A stretch of 64,000 nucleotides of DNA from Crenobacter cavernae (GCF_003355495.1 NZ_CP031337.1:625001-689000); one strand, 5' to 3'. Shown: positions 1 through 9,615, numbered from the stretch's first letter. Made by a program: numbers and translations. Notes: generated from the letters alone by a model not told the origin.

Positions 1-334
1 CCGCCTGCCTGGACGCAAGGTGGTGCTGTCTAACGGGCCGACTCACTATGTGGAAGGCGTCGTCGAGCGGATGGGGGTCGAGCGCCACTTCTTCGATTGC
101 TACGGCGTCGAACGGCTCGCCTTCCGCCCCAAGCCGCACAAGGCGGCTTTTCGCGCGGTGTTGGCCGAGCACCGGCTCGATCCGGCCCGCTGCGTGATGG
201 TGGAGGATTCGCTCGAGAACCTGAGGAGCGCGAAGGCGCTGGGGATGCGTACGGTGTGGGTCAGCAGGGAGGCACGCCGTCCGGCCTATGTGGACCGGCG
301 CGTCGGCCGCATCGCCGAACTACTTCGTTTTTGA
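1..334 (+). CDS. HAD-family pyrimidine 5'-nucleotidase, C-terminal part
   Basis: The open frame is already running at base 2, so the N-terminus lies outside the window. The visible part of about 110 residues carries a strand followed by LSNG (HAD motif II region), a lysine in RPKPHKAAF (motif III) and MVEDSLENLRSAK (motif IV acidic pair). This arrangement is typical of SDT1-like pyrimidine 5'-nucleotidases, cytosolic enzymes that dephosphorylate UMP and CMP. The substrate is inferred from family resemblance only. The stop overlaps the 3' end of the convergent VanZ-like gene by 15 bases. Confidence 0.8.
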   Translation, partial: RLPGRKVVLSNGPTHYVEGVVERMGVERHFFDCYGVERLAFRPKPHKAAFRAVLAEHRLDPARCVMVEDSLENLRSAKALGMRTVWVSREARRPAYVDRRVGRIAELLRF

Positions 335-1414
335 GGCGCTCCCCCGCATCCGCCACTCGTGAATCAGCGACGCGATCAGGCAAACGCCGGCGATCCACGG
401 CCACAGGTGGGACAGGAATTCGACCAGCGCGCCCATGTTCTCCAGATGACCATAGCCCCAGCGGAACAGGCCGAGCATGTCCTGCGAGTCGGCGCGCAGC
501 GGCCAGATCGCCGCGACCGACTGGCTCGCGACCAGCGCCAGCAGCGCACAGACGGTCTGTACCTTGCGCCCGAAGCGGGTGATACCCCAGACGAGCAGGA
601 AGCCCGCCGACAGGCCGGTCATCACGTTCTGGTCGAACCATTCGAAGAAGGCGAACGGTTTCAGCAGTGCGCCCGCGGCCAAGAGCTTGAACAATAGCGC
701 GAGCAGGATCAAGCCGGCGACCGCGCGCGCGGTGTAGCGGCGGTGGCGCAGGAAACAGGTGGCGAACAGCAGAAACGCGATCAGGTTCAGCATCGCCCCG
801 ACGGCTTCGAGCAGGAACAGAAACAGCATCGGGTCGTCGAGTGGCGAGATGAAAGGCTGCGGCAGGCCGATCGGGCGCACGACGACGCCGAAGATCGGCA
901 CCGACGGGTTCAGCTGGGTCACGAACCACAGCACGATCAGCACGACCGCGTAGTCGGCCGGGCTGCCGGCGGCGAACCATTCGGCGCGCCAGTAGCGGAT
1001 ATGGCGCCAGGCCCAGACGGTGAACGGACTGATCGCGAGCATCGCCCCGGTGGCCGCGCCGGCGACGTTGTACGCGATGTCGAGGTTGGAGGCGACACGC
1101 GTCGGCAGGAACTGCTGCACGAACTCGACGGAAAAGCTGGTCGCACCGGCGGCGGCGATCGCCCACAAGCAGCCGAGCCAGCGCGAGCGCGGCATCAGCG
1201 CCAGCGCGAAGCCGTAGGGAATGTAGATCAGATAATTGACGACGTTGTCGAACAGCCGGAAATAGTAGGGCAGCGGGTAGAACAGGAATTCGAGCAGCGG
1301 CCGGCCGGAATAGGCCCAGTCGGTAAACGGGTAGAAGCTGGTGAACGCGATCACCGCCAGCATCAGGAGAGCGACGTGGGCGGGCAGGCGGGACGTCGAA
1401 GTCGGAGGCAACAT
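320..1414 (-). CDS. VanZ-like integral membrane protein
   Basis: A 364-residue protein made almost entirely of hydrophobic segments; I count roughly nine or ten potential membrane spans. The stretch around residues 55-130 (VNYLIYIPYGFALAL, then a conserved acidic residue in FSVEFVQQFLPTR and the DIAYNVAGAATGA segment) has the pattern of VanZ/RDD-like membrane proteins. VanZ is named for teicoplanin tolerance, but most chromosomal members have no known role. The protein is longer than VanZ itself, with an added C-terminal multi-span half. It is not obviously in an operon: the pot genes upstream of it are separated by 75 bases that hold one copy of the dispersed TTGGCCGAG word. Confidence 0.75.
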   Translation of the reverse strand: MLPPTSTSRLPAHVALLMLAVIAFTSFYPFTDWAYSGRPLLEFLFYPLPYYFRLFDNVVNYLIYIPYGFALALMPRSRWLGCLWAIAAAGATSFSVEFVQQFLPTRVASNLDIAYNVAGAATGAMLAISPFTVWAWRHIRYWRAEWFAAGSPADYAVVLIVLWFVTQLNPSVPIFGVVVRPIGLPQPFISPLDDPMLFLFLLEAVGAMLNLIAFLLFATCFLRHRRYTARAVAGLILLALLFKLLAAGALLKPFAFFEWFDQNVMTGLSAGFLLVWGITRFGRKVQTVCALLALVASQSVAAIWPLRADSQDMLGLFRWGYGHLENMGALVEFLSHLWPWIAGVCLIASLIHEWRMRGSASKTK

Positions 1415-1488
1415 GACGCGGTTAAGGGGTACCCCAAGGTTGGCCGAGCCGCCCGACCGGGGAAACCGGCCGGGCGCGGGCTAGACGC

Positions 1489-2553
1489 TTACTTCAGTTT
1501 GATCTCGGACCATACGCGGTTGAGGTCGCGGCGCTGCTTGGCGTTCAGATCCTGCAGCTGCTGCAACTTGGCGACGTCGGCCTTGCCCGGGAAGATCGCC
1601 GAGACCTTGGCGATCTCCGGCTTCACGAACGGCTTGGCCGCGGCGTTCGGGTTGCCCGAGCCCACTTCGTTGGTCAGGTCGGCCGCGTTCTTGCCGTCGG
1701 CCATAAAGTTGATGAACTTGTATGCCAGATCCTTGCGCGGCGCATCTTTCAGTACGACGAAGTTGTCGAGCGACAAGGTGTTGCCTTCCTTCTGCAGAGC
1801 GAAGCCGACGCTGAACGGGCGCTTGGCCTTCTTCGCGTCGACCTGCGCCTGGAACATGTCGCTCGAGTAGCCGTGCGCGACCCAGATGTTGCCGGTCGTC
1901 AAGAGCTTGATGTAGCTCTGGTTGTTGAAAGCGGCCCAGAACGGCTTGGCCTTGAGGATCACTTCCTTGGCGGCCTTCCAGTCGTCCGGGCTGGTGCTGT
2001 TGGCCGGTTTGCCGAGGTACATCAGCGCGGCGGCCATCAGTTCGCGCTGCGAGTCGAGCACGGTGATCTTGCCCTTGATCTTGGCGAGCACCGCCGGATC
2101 GAAGATCAGCGCCCAGCTGTTCGCCTTGTCGAGCACGCCGGCCTTCTTCAGCTGCGTCTCGTTGTAGCCGAGCAAGGTGGTCGTGAACGAGTACGGCACC
2201 GAGTACTGGTTGCCCTTGTCGAAGAAGGTGTTCAGGTAGCCGGGGTCGAGGTTCTTGAAGTTCGGCAGCTTGGACTTGTCGAGCGGCGCTGCGGCCTTCT
2301 GGTTGATCAGCGTCTGCACCGCGAAGCCGGTCGGCACGACGATGTCGTAGCCCTTCGCGCCGGCGGCGAGCTTGGCCAGCATCTCTTCGTTGTCGCCGTA
2401 GAAGTCCTGCACCAGCTTGCACTTGCAGGAGGCTTCGAAGCGTTTGGCGGCGGCTTCCGACAGATAGTTGTTCCAGTTGTACAGATGCAGTTCTTCGGCG
2501 GCAAAGGCGTTGGCCGAGGTGGCGAGTGCGAGCGCGAGCAACAACTTCTTCAT
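1489..2553 (-). CDS. potD: Polyamine ABC transporter, periplasmic substrate-binding protein
   Basis: A 354-residue PotD/PotF-type binding protein. The start at 2553 is chosen over an upstream in-frame start because it gives a clean signal peptide (MKKLLLALALATSANAFA, cleaved before AEELHLYNW) and has AAGGGA just upstream. The mature N-terminus LYNWNNYLSE is the hallmark of this family, which captures putrescine or spermidine in the periplasm and delivers it to the membrane permeases. It is the last gene of a minus-strand potABCD-type set. Whether it prefers putrescine (PotF) or spermidine (PotD) cannot be read from the sequence. A copy of the dispersed 9-mer lies in the signal-peptide coding region. 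Confidence 0.9.
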   Translation of the reverse strand: MKKLLLALALATSANAFAAEELHLYNWNNYLSEAAAKRFEASCKCKLVQDFYGDNEEMLAKLAAGAKGYDIVVPTGFAVQTLINQKAAAPLDKSKLPNFKNLDPGYLNTFFDKGNQYSVPYSFTTTLLGYNETQLKKAGVLDKANSWALIFDPAVLAKIKGKITVLDSQRELMAAALMYLGKPANSTSPDDWKAAKEVILKAKPFWAAFNNQSYIKLLTTGNIWVAHGYSSDMFQAQVDAKKAKRPFSVGFALQKEGNTLSLDNFVVLKDAPRKDLAYKFINFMADGKNAADLTNEVGSGNPNAAAKPFVKPEIAKVSAIFPGKADVAKLQQLQDLNAKQRRDLNRVWSEIKLK

Positions 2554-2616
2554 TAGGATCCCTTTCACTGGCGGGAAGAGCATGACGACGGGCGGATCGC
2601 GCCGCCCGGACCGGGT

Positions 2617-3411
2617 TCACCCATTTGTTCTGAGAGCGCTGGGCGATACGCGCGACGCGATCACGATCAGCACGAGCGTGAGCAGCATCAACAACGAGGA
2701 TACCGCATTCACTTCGGGTGTGACGGCGATCTTGATCATCGAGTAAATCTCGAGCGGCAGCGTCGACGCGCCGGCGCCGGCGGTGAAGAAGGTGATCACG
2801 AAGTCGTCGATCGACAGCGTGAACGCCATCAGCGCGCCGGCGATGATGCCGGGCATGATCAAGGGCAGCGTCACCAGACGGAACGCCTGCAACGGCGTGG
2901 CGCCGAGGTCGCGCGCTGCCTCGACCAGGCTCTCGTCCATGCCCTGCATCCGCGCGCGCACGACGATGGCGACGAAGCCGATGCAGAACGCGATGTGCGA
3001 CAGGATGATGGTGCTCATCCCCAGCTCGAGGATGCCGATCATCTGGTTCACGAGCACGTAGAAGATCACCAAGCTTACGCCCATCAGGATTTCGGGAATC
3101 GCGATCGGCGTCAGCACCAGGAAGGGCAGCAGCCTGAGCTTGTACTTCGACAGCGCGACACCGGCGAGCGTGCCGAACACGGTCGAAAACAAGCTCGACA
3201 CGATGCCGATCATCAGCGAGTTGCCGGCCGCGGTCAGCATCTTCTCATTCTGGAACAGCTGCGTGTACCAGTGGGTGGTGAAGCCGACCCATTCCGCGTT
3301 CAGCTTCGAATCGTTGAACGAGAACACCACCACGATCACCAGCGGCAGGTAGAGGAACAAGTAGGTGATGACGGCGGCCGCCCACAGCCACCACGACGGT
3401 TTCTTAGCCAC
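2617..3411 (-). CDS. potC: Polyamine ABC transporter permease, PotC type
   Basis: A 264-residue inner-membrane permease with six predicted spans. The EAA loop that docks the ATPase is visible near residues 162-180 (EAARDLGATPLQAFRLVTLP), followed by PGIIAGALMAFTLSIDDFV, which is typical of PotC/PotI. It overlaps the start of the PotC gene with the end of potB by 8 bases, so the two are translationally coupled. It forms the membrane pore of the polyamine importer together with PotB, powered by PotA and fed by the binding protein encoded next. Confidence 0.92.
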   Translation of the reverse strand: MAKKPSWWLWAAAVITYLFLYLPLVIVVVFSFNDSKLNAEWVGFTTHWYTQLFQNEKMLTAAGNSLMIGIVSSLFSTVFGTLAGVALSKYKLRLLPFLVLTPIAIPEILMGVSLVIFYVLVNQMIGILELGMSTIILSHIAFCIGFVAIVVRARMQGMDESLVEAARDLGATPLQAFRLVTLPLIMPGIIAGALMAFTLSIDDFVITFFTAGAGASTLPLEIYSMIKIAVTPEVNAVSSLLMLLTLVLIVIASRVSPSALRTNG

Positions 3412-4297
3412 GTTTTCCCCTCCTGGCCAGCACGGCGCCGAGCGCCGCCATCAACAACACGCCGCCGGTCAGCATGATCGACAGCACCGAGCCGAACGGC
3501 CAGTCGCGCGTGTCGAGGATCTGCTGCTTGATCAGGTTGCCGATCATGATCGAATCGGTGCCGCCGAGGATGTCCGGGATCGCGAACATGCCGAGCGCCG
3601 GGATGAACACCAGCGCGGAGCCTGCGAACACGCCGGGCAGGGACAGCGGCCAGGTCACCTTCCAGAAGCGCTGCCAGGCGCTGGCGCCGAGGTCCTGCGC
3701 GGCGTCCAAGAGCGCGAGGTCGTGCTTCTCGAGGTTGGCGTACAGCGGCAGCACCATGAACGGCAGGTGCACGTAGACCATGCCGACGATCACCGCGAAC
3801 GGCGTGAACAACAGCTGCACCGGCTCGAAGCCGAGCGACGTCACGACCACGTTCACCGCGCGGGTGAACGCCGACGCCGGGCCGAGGATGATCATCCACG
3901 CGTAGATGCGGATCAGGAAGTTCGACCAGAACGGCAGGATCACCAACAGCAGCAGCAGGTCGCGGTACTTCTTCGGGCTCCGCGCGATCAGCCACGCGAG
4001 CGGGTAGCCCATCGCGATGCACGACAGCGTCGTCACCGTCGCGTAGCCGGCCGACTTCAGGAACAACTGCCAGTACAGCGGCTCTTCGAACAAGCGCTGG
4101 AAGTTCTCCAGCGTCAGGTCCCACACCAGCTTGCCGTCCTCGATGTTGTACATCGGCGCGAGCCCGCCGAATTCGCCGGGGAAGCGGAACGCCGCGACGA
4201 ACATGATCGTGGTCGGCACGAGGAAGAACAGCACGAGATAGACAAGCGGCGGCCACGACAGCACCCACTTGCCGAGATTGTTTTTCACCCAGTTCAC
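3404..4297 (-). CDS. potB: Polyamine ABC transporter permease, PotB type
   Basis: A 297-residue permease with about six membrane spans and an EAA-like loop (LLDAAQDLGASAWQRFWKV, residues about 192-210). The periplasmic loop after the first span is long (PGEFGGLAPMYNIEDGKLVWDL), as in PotB/PotH. It begins 4 bases after the potA stop and overlaps potC by 8 bases, giving the order potA-potB-potC-potD in one transcript. Assignment as the PotB partner rests on operon order and family similarity. Confidence 0.9.
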   Translation of the reverse strand: MNWVKNNLGKWVLSWPPLVYLVLFFLVPTTIMFVAAFRFPGEFGGLAPMYNIEDGKLVWDLTLENFQRLFEEPLYWQLFLKSAGYATVTTLSCIAMGYPLAWLIARSPKKYRDLLLLLVILPFWSNFLIRIYAWMIILGPASAFTRAVNVVVTSLGFEPVQLLFTPFAVIVGMVYVHLPFMVLPLYANLEKHDLALLDAAQDLGASAWQRFWKVTWPLSLPGVFAGSALVFIPALGMFAIPDILGGTDSIMIGNLIKQQILDTRDWPFGSVLSIMLTGGVLLMAALGAVLARRGKRG

Positions 4298-4301
4298 CGC
4301 G

Positions 4302-5390
4302 TCACTCCGTCACGAAGCTGCCGGCGTCGAAGCGCCAGGCGATCTCGACGCTATCGTCGTCGTCGAACAGCTTGGCGAGGCCCGGCGCGCTGTTCGGCAG
4401 CATGGTCTCGATCAAGACGCCGTCGCCGACCTCGACCATATAGATGGTGACATCGCCCCGATACAGGCAGTCGTTCACGCGACCCTTGAAGTGCGCCTCG
4501 TCGGCGTCCGACGCCAGCGCTCGGCCAACCTTGATCTTTTCCGGGCGCAGCGCGAACCAGCCCTTCTGCCCCGGCGCGGCGCCGGCCTTCGCGCGCACGC
4601 GCATCTGGCCGCAGCCCCTGATCGCGATCGTCATCGTGTCGTCGCCGCCCACCGCCGCGACTTCGGCCTCGAGCACGTTGCACTGGCCGATGAAGTCGGC
4701 GACGAAGCGGTTCTTCGGGTAGCTGTAGATGGTTTCCGGCGTGTCGAGCTGCTCGACCTGGCCATTGTTCATCACCGCGATGCGGTGCGACAGCGCGAGC
4801 GCCTCGCCCTGGTCGTGCGTGACGTAGACGAAGGTGATGCCGACTTCCTTCTGCAGGTTGATCAGTTCCAGCTGCATCTGCTCCCTGAGCTTGGCGTCGA
4901 GCGCGGACAGCGGCTCGTCGAGCAGCAACACGCGCGGACGGTCGACGAGCGCGCGCGCGATCGCGACGCGCTGGCGCTGGCCGCCGGACATTTCGTGCGG
5001 ATAACGGTCGCCGAAGGCGGTCAGGCGCACGTCTTCGAGCAGTTCGTCGACCTGCGTCGCGATCTTCTTGGCGTCCCAGCCGGCCATCTTCAGCGGGAAG
5101 GCGATGTTCTCGCGCACCGTCATGTGCGGGAACAGCGCGTAGCTCTGGAACACGGTGTGCACCGGCCGTTTTTCCGGCGGCACGCGCGACATGTCCTGGC
5201 CGTCGAGCAGGATCTGCCCTTCGTTCGGTTGTTCGAAACCGGCCAGCATTCTAAGAAGGGTGGTCTTGCCGCAGCCGGAAGGGCCGAGCAGGGTAAAGAA
5301 TTCGCCGGCCTCGATCGACAGGCTGACGTTGTCCACGGCGGTGAAGTCGCCGAAGCGTTTCACGACGTTCTTGATTTCCAGCAGAGCCAT
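4302..5390 (-). CDS. potA: Polyamine ABC transporter ATP-binding protein
   Basis: A 362-residue ATPase. The start at 5390 (MALLEIKNVVKRFGDF) is preceded by GGGGAAG and gives the usual PotA length; the longer frame upstream to 5672 has no family-like sequence. Walker A is GPSGCGKTT, the ABC signature is MSGGQRQRVAIARAL, Walker B is VLLLDEPLSALD and the switch histidine is in YVTHDQGEALAL. The C-terminal 120 residues form the TOBE regulatory domain. It energises polyamine import through PotB and PotC. A copy of the dispersed word at 4520 encodes KVGRA in this gene, showing that the word is not tied to one peptide. Confidence 0.93.
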   Translation of the reverse strand: MALLEIKNVVKRFGDFTAVDNVSLSIEAGEFFTLLGPSGCGKTTLLRMLAGFEQPNEGQILLDGQDMSRVPPEKRPVHTVFQSYALFPHMTVRENIAFPLKMAGWDAKKIATQVDELLEDVRLTAFGDRYPHEMSGGQRQRVAIARALVDRPRVLLLDEPLSALDAKLREQMQLELINLQKEVGITFVYVTHDQGEALALSHRIAVMNNGQVEQLDTPETIYSYPKNRFVADFIGQCNVLEAEVAAVGGDDTMTIAIRGCGQMRVRAKAGAAPGQKGWFALRPEKIKVGRALASDADEAHFKGRVNDCLYRGDVTIYMVEVGDGVLIETMLPNSAPGLAKLFDDDDSVEIAWRFDAGSFVTE

Positions 5391-5589
5391 GAGCTTCCCC
5401 GCCCGATGAAAAAGGGCGCCATTGTAACAAAAACCCCCCGTTCGGGGACCCGTCAGCCCGTCTTCGTTTTGGGTCGCCGTGCCGAAAAAAAGCCATGCCA
5501 TCAAGGTCTCGGCCAACGCTTTAACAAGCGCAAGCCGGGCAGCTGTCATGGTAAACCATCCCCTTCCTGCCATGCAGCATGACGACGCG

Positions 5590-6645
5590 TCACCACGTCC
5601 CTTTTTCAAACCAACGCTGGAAACGCGCGACCCACGGGTCGATGTCGACGCGCTGCGCGGCGAGCCAAGCACGGTCGTAGTAGCTCTCTAGGTAGCGGTT
5701 GCCGTCGTCGCAGATCAGCGTGACGACCGAACCGACCTCGCCACGCGCCGCCATCGCGCTCGTCAGTTCGCACACGCCATAGAGATTGGTGCCGGTCGAG
5801 CCGCCGCAACGTCGGCCGAGCACCCGTTCGAGGAAGTGCAGCGCGGCGTAGCTGGCGGCGTTCGGCACGCGGATCATGGCGTCGATCACGCTGGGGAGGA
5901 AGGACGGCTCGACGCGCGGCCGGCCGATGCCCTCTACGCCGGAGCCGCCGTGGCATTCGAGGTCGCGCCGGCCGGTCAGATACGCGTCGTAGAACACCGA
6001 GTTGTCCGGGTCGACCACGCACACCTTCGTCGCGAGGCCCTTGTAGCGCACGTAGCGGCCGAAGGTCGCGCTGGTGCCGCCGGTGCCGGCGCCGACGACG
6101 ATCCACGATGGAATCGCGTGCGGTTCGAGCGTCATCTGGCGGAACACCGTCTCGGCGATATTATTGTTGCCGCGCCAGTCGGTCGCCCTTTCCGCGTAGG
6201 TGAACTGGTCCATGAAGTGGCCGCCCAATTGCTCGGCCAACCTTCGCGATTCGTCGTACAGCGCGGCCGGGTCGTCGACCAGGTGGCAGCGACCGCCGTA
6301 GAAGGCGATCGCGCGGATCTTTTCGGCCGACGTGCCCTTGGGCATCACCGCGATGAACGGCAGGCCAAGCAAACGTGCGAAGTAGGCCTCGGACACCGCG
6401 GTGCTGCCGCTAGAAGCCTCGATGATGGTCGTACCCTCCTTCACCCAGCCGTTGCACAGCGCGTAGAGGAACAGCGAACGCGCGAGCCGGTGCTTGAGGC
6501 TGCCGGTCGGGTGGGTCGACTCGTCCTTGAAGTAGAGGGCGATGCCCGGCAGGCCGGGGATGGTGAGCGGGATCAGGTGCGTGTCGCTCGAACGGTTGAA
6601 GTCGGCCTCGATCTTGCGGATGGCCTGCGCGACCCATGGATTCAT
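5590..6645 (-). CDS. PLP-dependent cysteine synthase/desulfhydrase family protein (Cds1-like)
   Basis: A 351-residue fold-type II PLP enzyme. The lysine that would bind PLP is in STHPTGSLKHRLARS (about residue 51), the phosphate-binding loop is EASSGSTAVSE, and a glycine-rich GAGTGGTSATFGR lies further on. The N-terminal block resembles actinobacterial Cds1 cysteine desulfhydrases more than CysK or CysM, so breakdown of cysteine to sulfide is the better guess; synthase activity cannot be excluded. It stands alone, divergent from ubiD, with 199 bases before potA that contain only a copy of the dispersed word. Confidence 0.8.
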   Translation of the reverse strand: MNPWVAQAIRKIEADFNRSSDTHLIPLTIPGLPGIALYFKDESTHPTGSLKHRLARSLFLYALCNGWVKEGTTIIEASSGSTAVSEAYFARLLGLPFIAVMPKGTSAEKIRAIAFYGGRCHLVDDPAALYDESRRLAEQLGGHFMDQFTYAERATDWRGNNNIAETVFRQMTLEPHAIPSWIVVGAGTGGTSATFGRYVRYKGLATKVCVVDPDNSVFYDAYLTGRRDLECHGGSGVEGIGRPRVEPSFLPSVIDAMIRVPNAASYAALHFLERVLGRRCGGSTGTNLYGVCELTSAMAARGEVGSVVTLICDDGNRYLESYYDRAWLAAQRVDIDPWVARFQRWFEKGTW

Positions 6646-6833
6646 GTCGTCACCCCCGGTTTGATGTCAGCTTCATTCTACGCACGGCAAAGGCGCACCG
6701 CGGGGTGCGCCGCCCCGGTCGCGTTGCGATGGCCTGCTCGCACCCGGCCGACGTTGACTTGGGATCAAGCCGGCAGTAGCGTGCGACGCACGGGGCAGAT
6801 TACCGAAGCTCCGATCTAGATCATGAAAGAATC

Positions 6834-8369
6834 ATGCGATACCACGACCTGAGGGACTTCCTCGCCCAGCTGGAACAACAAGGCGAACTCAAGCGCATCG
6901 CGACGCCGGTGTCGCCCCGGCTCGAGATGACCGAGATCGGCGACCGCGTACTGAAGGCCGGCGGCCCCGCGCTGCTGTTCGAGAACCCGACGCTGGACGG
7001 CCGGCGCTTCGACGTGCCGGTGCTCGCCAACCTGTTCGGCACGACTCGCCGCGTCGCGCTCGGCATGGGCGCGAGCGACGTGATGGAGCTGCGCGAGATC
7101 GGCAAGACGCTCGCCTACCTGAAAGAGCCCGAGCCGCCGAAGGGCTTCCGCGACGCGTGGGACAAGCTGCCGCTGTTGAAACAAGTCTTGAGCATGGCGC
7201 CGAAGGAAGTGAAGAAGGCGCCGTGCCAGGACGTGATCGTCGAAGGGCCGGACGTCGACCTCGGCCAACTGCCCATCCAGCACTGCTGGCCGGGCGACGT
7301 CGCGCCGCTCGTCACCTGGGGGCTGACCGTCACGCGCGGCCCGCATAAGAAGCGTCAGAACCTCGGCATCTATAGACAACAAGTCATCGGCAAGAATCAA
7401 TTGATCATGCGCTGGCTCGCGCACCGCGGCGGCGCGCTCGACTTCCGCGAGCACCGCGTCGCCCATCCGGGCACGCCTTTCCCTGTTTCGGTGGTCTTGG
7501 GCTGCGACCCGGCGACCATCCTCGGCGCGGTGACCCCGGTGCCCGATACCTTGAGCGAATACCAGTTCGCCGGCCTGTTGCGCGGCAGCAAGACCGAACT
7601 GGTCAAATCGATCGGCAACGACTTGCAGGTGCCGGCGAGCGCCGAGATCGTGCTCGAAGGGGTGCTGAGCCCTTGCGAGGCGGGTTTCGAAGGAAAAACC
7701 GAGCACGGCGTGCCGGTGAAGGAAAAGGACGGTTACCTGCACGCGCTCGAAGGCCCGTACGGCGACCACACCGGCTACTACAACGAGCAGGACTGGTTCC
7801 CGGTGTTCACCGTAGAACGCATCACCAGCCGCCCGAGTCCGATCTACCACAGCACCTATACCGGCAAGCCGCCGGACGAGCCGGCCATCCTCGGCGTCGC
7901 GCTGAACGAGGTGTTCGTACCGATCCTGCAGAAGCAGTTTCCCGAGATCGTCGACTTCTACCTGCCGCCGGAAGGCTGCAGCTACCGGATGGCGGTGGTC
8001 AGCATCAAGAAGGCCTACGCCGGCCACGCCAAGCGCGTGATGCTCGGCTGCTGGAGCTTCCTGCGCCAGTTCATGTACACCAAGTTCATCGTCGTGGTCG
8101 ACGACGACGTGAACACGCGCGACTGGAAAGAGGTCATCTGGGCGATCACGACGCGCATGGACCCGGTGCGCGACACGACGCTGATCGACCACACGCCGAT
8201 CGACTACCTGGACTTCGCCAGCCCGATCTCGGGCCTCGGCGGCAAGATGGGGCTGGACGCGACCAACAAGTGGCCGGGCGAAACGATGCGCGAATGGGGC
8301 ACGACCATCGTGATGGACGACGCGGTGAAGCGGCGCGTCGACACGCTGTGGCAGGAGCTTGGGCTGTAA
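6834..8369 (+). CDS. ubiD: UbiD, 4-hydroxy-3-polyprenylbenzoate decarboxylase
   Basis: A 511-residue protein of the usual UbiD length (about 490-510). It decarboxylates the prenylated benzoate intermediate in ubiquinone synthesis, using prenylated FMN made by UbiX. Family hallmarks include MRYHDLRDFLAQLEQQGEL at the N-terminus, the ITSRPSPIYHSTYTGKPP segment and the LPPEGCSYRMAVVSIKK block with the conserved glutamate of the active-site region. No UbiX lies in the window. Its downstream spacer holds a copy of the dispersed word at 8389. Confidence 0.95.
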   Translation: MRYHDLRDFLAQLEQQGELKRIATPVSPRLEMTEIGDRVLKAGGPALLFENPTLDGRRFDVPVLANLFGTTRRVALGMGASDVMELREIGKTLAYLKEPEPPKGFRDAWDKLPLLKQVLSMAPKEVKKAPCQDVIVEGPDVDLGQLPIQHCWPGDVAPLVTWGLTVTRGPHKKRQNLGIYRQQVIGKNQLIMRWLAHRGGALDFREHRVAHPGTPFPVSVVLGCDPATILGAVTPVPDTLSEYQFAGLLRGSKTELVKSIGNDLQVPASAEIVLEGVLSPCEAGFEGKTEHGVPVKEKDGYLHALEGPYGDHTGYYNEQDWFPVFTVERITSRPSPIYHSTYTGKPPDEPAILGVALNEVFVPILQKQFPEIVDFYLPPEGCSYRMAVVSIKKAYAGHAKRVMLGCWSFLRQFMYTKFIVVVDDDVNTRDWKEVIWAITTRMDPVRDTTLIDHTPIDYLDFASPISGLGGKMGLDATNKWPGETMREWGTTIVMDDAVKRRVDTLWQELGL

Positions 8370-8553
8370 CAGGGCCGGACCTTAGGCGCTCGGCCAAGTT
8401 TTTTGGAACTCGAAGCCCTCAAGGGGCGGATGGACGCCCGGCCCCGGGCACGAGAAGCCATGGCAAATTCCGTCGAATCCCACTACAAGCGGCTTGCCTT
8501 GCCACGAATCGCTGCGACAATGCAGACCACCCTGTGACTACCTAGGAGTTTCC

Positions 8554-8922
8554 ATGCCCCGCAACCCGCAATCGAAACAGCGCCTGAAGCGTCTGAGCCC
8601 GCGCCAGCAGAAAAAACTGCGCGTCGGCGCGTTCACCGAAATGGGCTTCGCCTTCGAGGCCGCGCTGAAGGACGGCCTGGTGCCGGCGGCGGAAGACGCC
8701 TTCCTCGACGCGTGGCTGAACGAGGTCGACACCCAGGGCGTGAGCTTCGGCGGCAGCTTCGACGCCGGCTCGCCGTCCATCCTCAACGGCATGGTGTTCC
8801 CGGTGTCGGGCGTCAAGGTCGACGCCGACCTGCGCGAGACGCTGATCGCGTGGCTGGCGCAGCGCGCCGAAGTCGCCAGCGTCACCGCCGGCGAACTGTC
8901 CGACGTCTGGCACGGCGAATAG
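8554..8922 (+). CDS. yggL: YggL-family (DUF469) protein
   Basis: A 122-residue basic protein. The start at 8554 has AGGAG seven bases upstream; an in-frame start 60 bases earlier lacks one. Sequence features of the family are the basic N-terminus (RNPQSKQRLKRLSPRQQKKLRVGAF), then an acidic helical region and the GGSFDAGSPSILNGMVF block. YggL homologues bind the large ribosomal subunit, which is known for the family but not visible here. It ends before a strong hairpin terminator. Confidence 0.88.
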   Translation: MPRNPQSKQRLKRLSPRQQKKLRVGAFTEMGFAFEAALKDGLVPAAEDAFLDAWLNEVDTQGVSFGGSFDAGSPSILNGMVFPVSGVKVDADLRETLIAWLAQRAEVASVTAGELSDVWHGE

Positions 8923-8940
8923 GCTCGGCCTGCGTCATGA

Positions 8941-8967
8941 AAAAGCCCCGCGATGCGGGGCTTTTTT
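8941..8967. terminator. Bidirectional intrinsic terminator
   Basis: A stem of AAAAGCCCCGC and GCGGGGCTTTT with a two-base loop region and a run of T on the plus strand, and A run on the other side. It sits between the convergent yggL and RhtB-family genes and can serve both. Confidence 0.9.
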
Positions 8968-8982
8968 GTCGGGAATTTAGCC

Positions 8983-9615
8983 TTACGCGTGCAGGAAAGC
9001 CGCGAGGCAGGCGGTGCCGATGAAGAACACGCCGGTCACCGCGTTGAACAGCTTCTTGCCGGTGTACGAGCGCAGGAAGGGATTCACCACCTTGGCCGAC
9101 AGGCCGTATGACAGCTTGCACGCGACGTCGACCGCGATCCAGGTCGCGACCATCACGCCCAGCTGCACGTAGATCGACTTCGCCGGGTCGATGAACTGCG
9201 GCAAAAAGGCGATGAAGAACAGGATGTCCTTCGGGTTGCTGATGCCCAGCAAAAACGCGCGATTGAACAGCAGGCCGAACTTCGGCTCGAACAGCACCTG
9301 CGCGGCCTTGCCGGTTTCGGCGGGCTTTTGCACCGGGATCAGTACGGTCTTCAGGCCCAGGTAGGCGAGGTAGGCGGCGCCGCCGTACTTGGCGACGTTA
9401 AAAAGCAGCGGCGACGATACGATCAGCGCGCCCAAGCCGAGCGCCGAGATCACGAGCAGGATCAGCGACGCTGACACGCCGCCGGCGATCGCCGGCCACG
9501 ACTTCCTCAGCCCGTGGTTGATCACGTTGGAAATCATCAGCAGCGACAGCGGGCCGGGGATGGCGATCACGACGAAGATCGCGGCGACGTACAGCAACCA
9601 GACGTCCAGGTTCAT
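8983..9615 (-). CDS. LysE/RhtB-family amino-acid exporter
   Basis: A 210-residue inner-membrane protein with about six hydrophobic segments. The N-terminal half has the family signature IPGPLSLLMISNVINHGLRKSWPAIAGG, where the PGP motif in the first span and the following glycine-rich region are diagnostic. Such proteins export amino acids such as lysine, homoserine or threonine; the substrate here is unknown. It is a single-gene unit ending at the shared terminator. Confidence 0.88.
   Translation of the reverse strand: MNLDVWLLYVAAIFVVIAIPGPLSLLMISNVINHGLRKSWPAIAGGVSASLILLVISALGLGALIVSSPLLFNVAKYGGAAYLAYLGLKTVLIPVQKPAETGKAAQVLFEPKFGLLFNRAFLLGISNPKDILFFIAFLPQFIDPAKSIYVQLGVMVATWIAVDVACKLSYGLSAKVVNPFLRSYTGKKLFNAVTGVFFIGTACLAAFLHA

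Noticed and set aside
743..1870. 375-codon plus-strand frame opposite the VanZ and potD genes
   Set aside because: It crosses two real genes and their spacer and has the composition of an antisense shadow.
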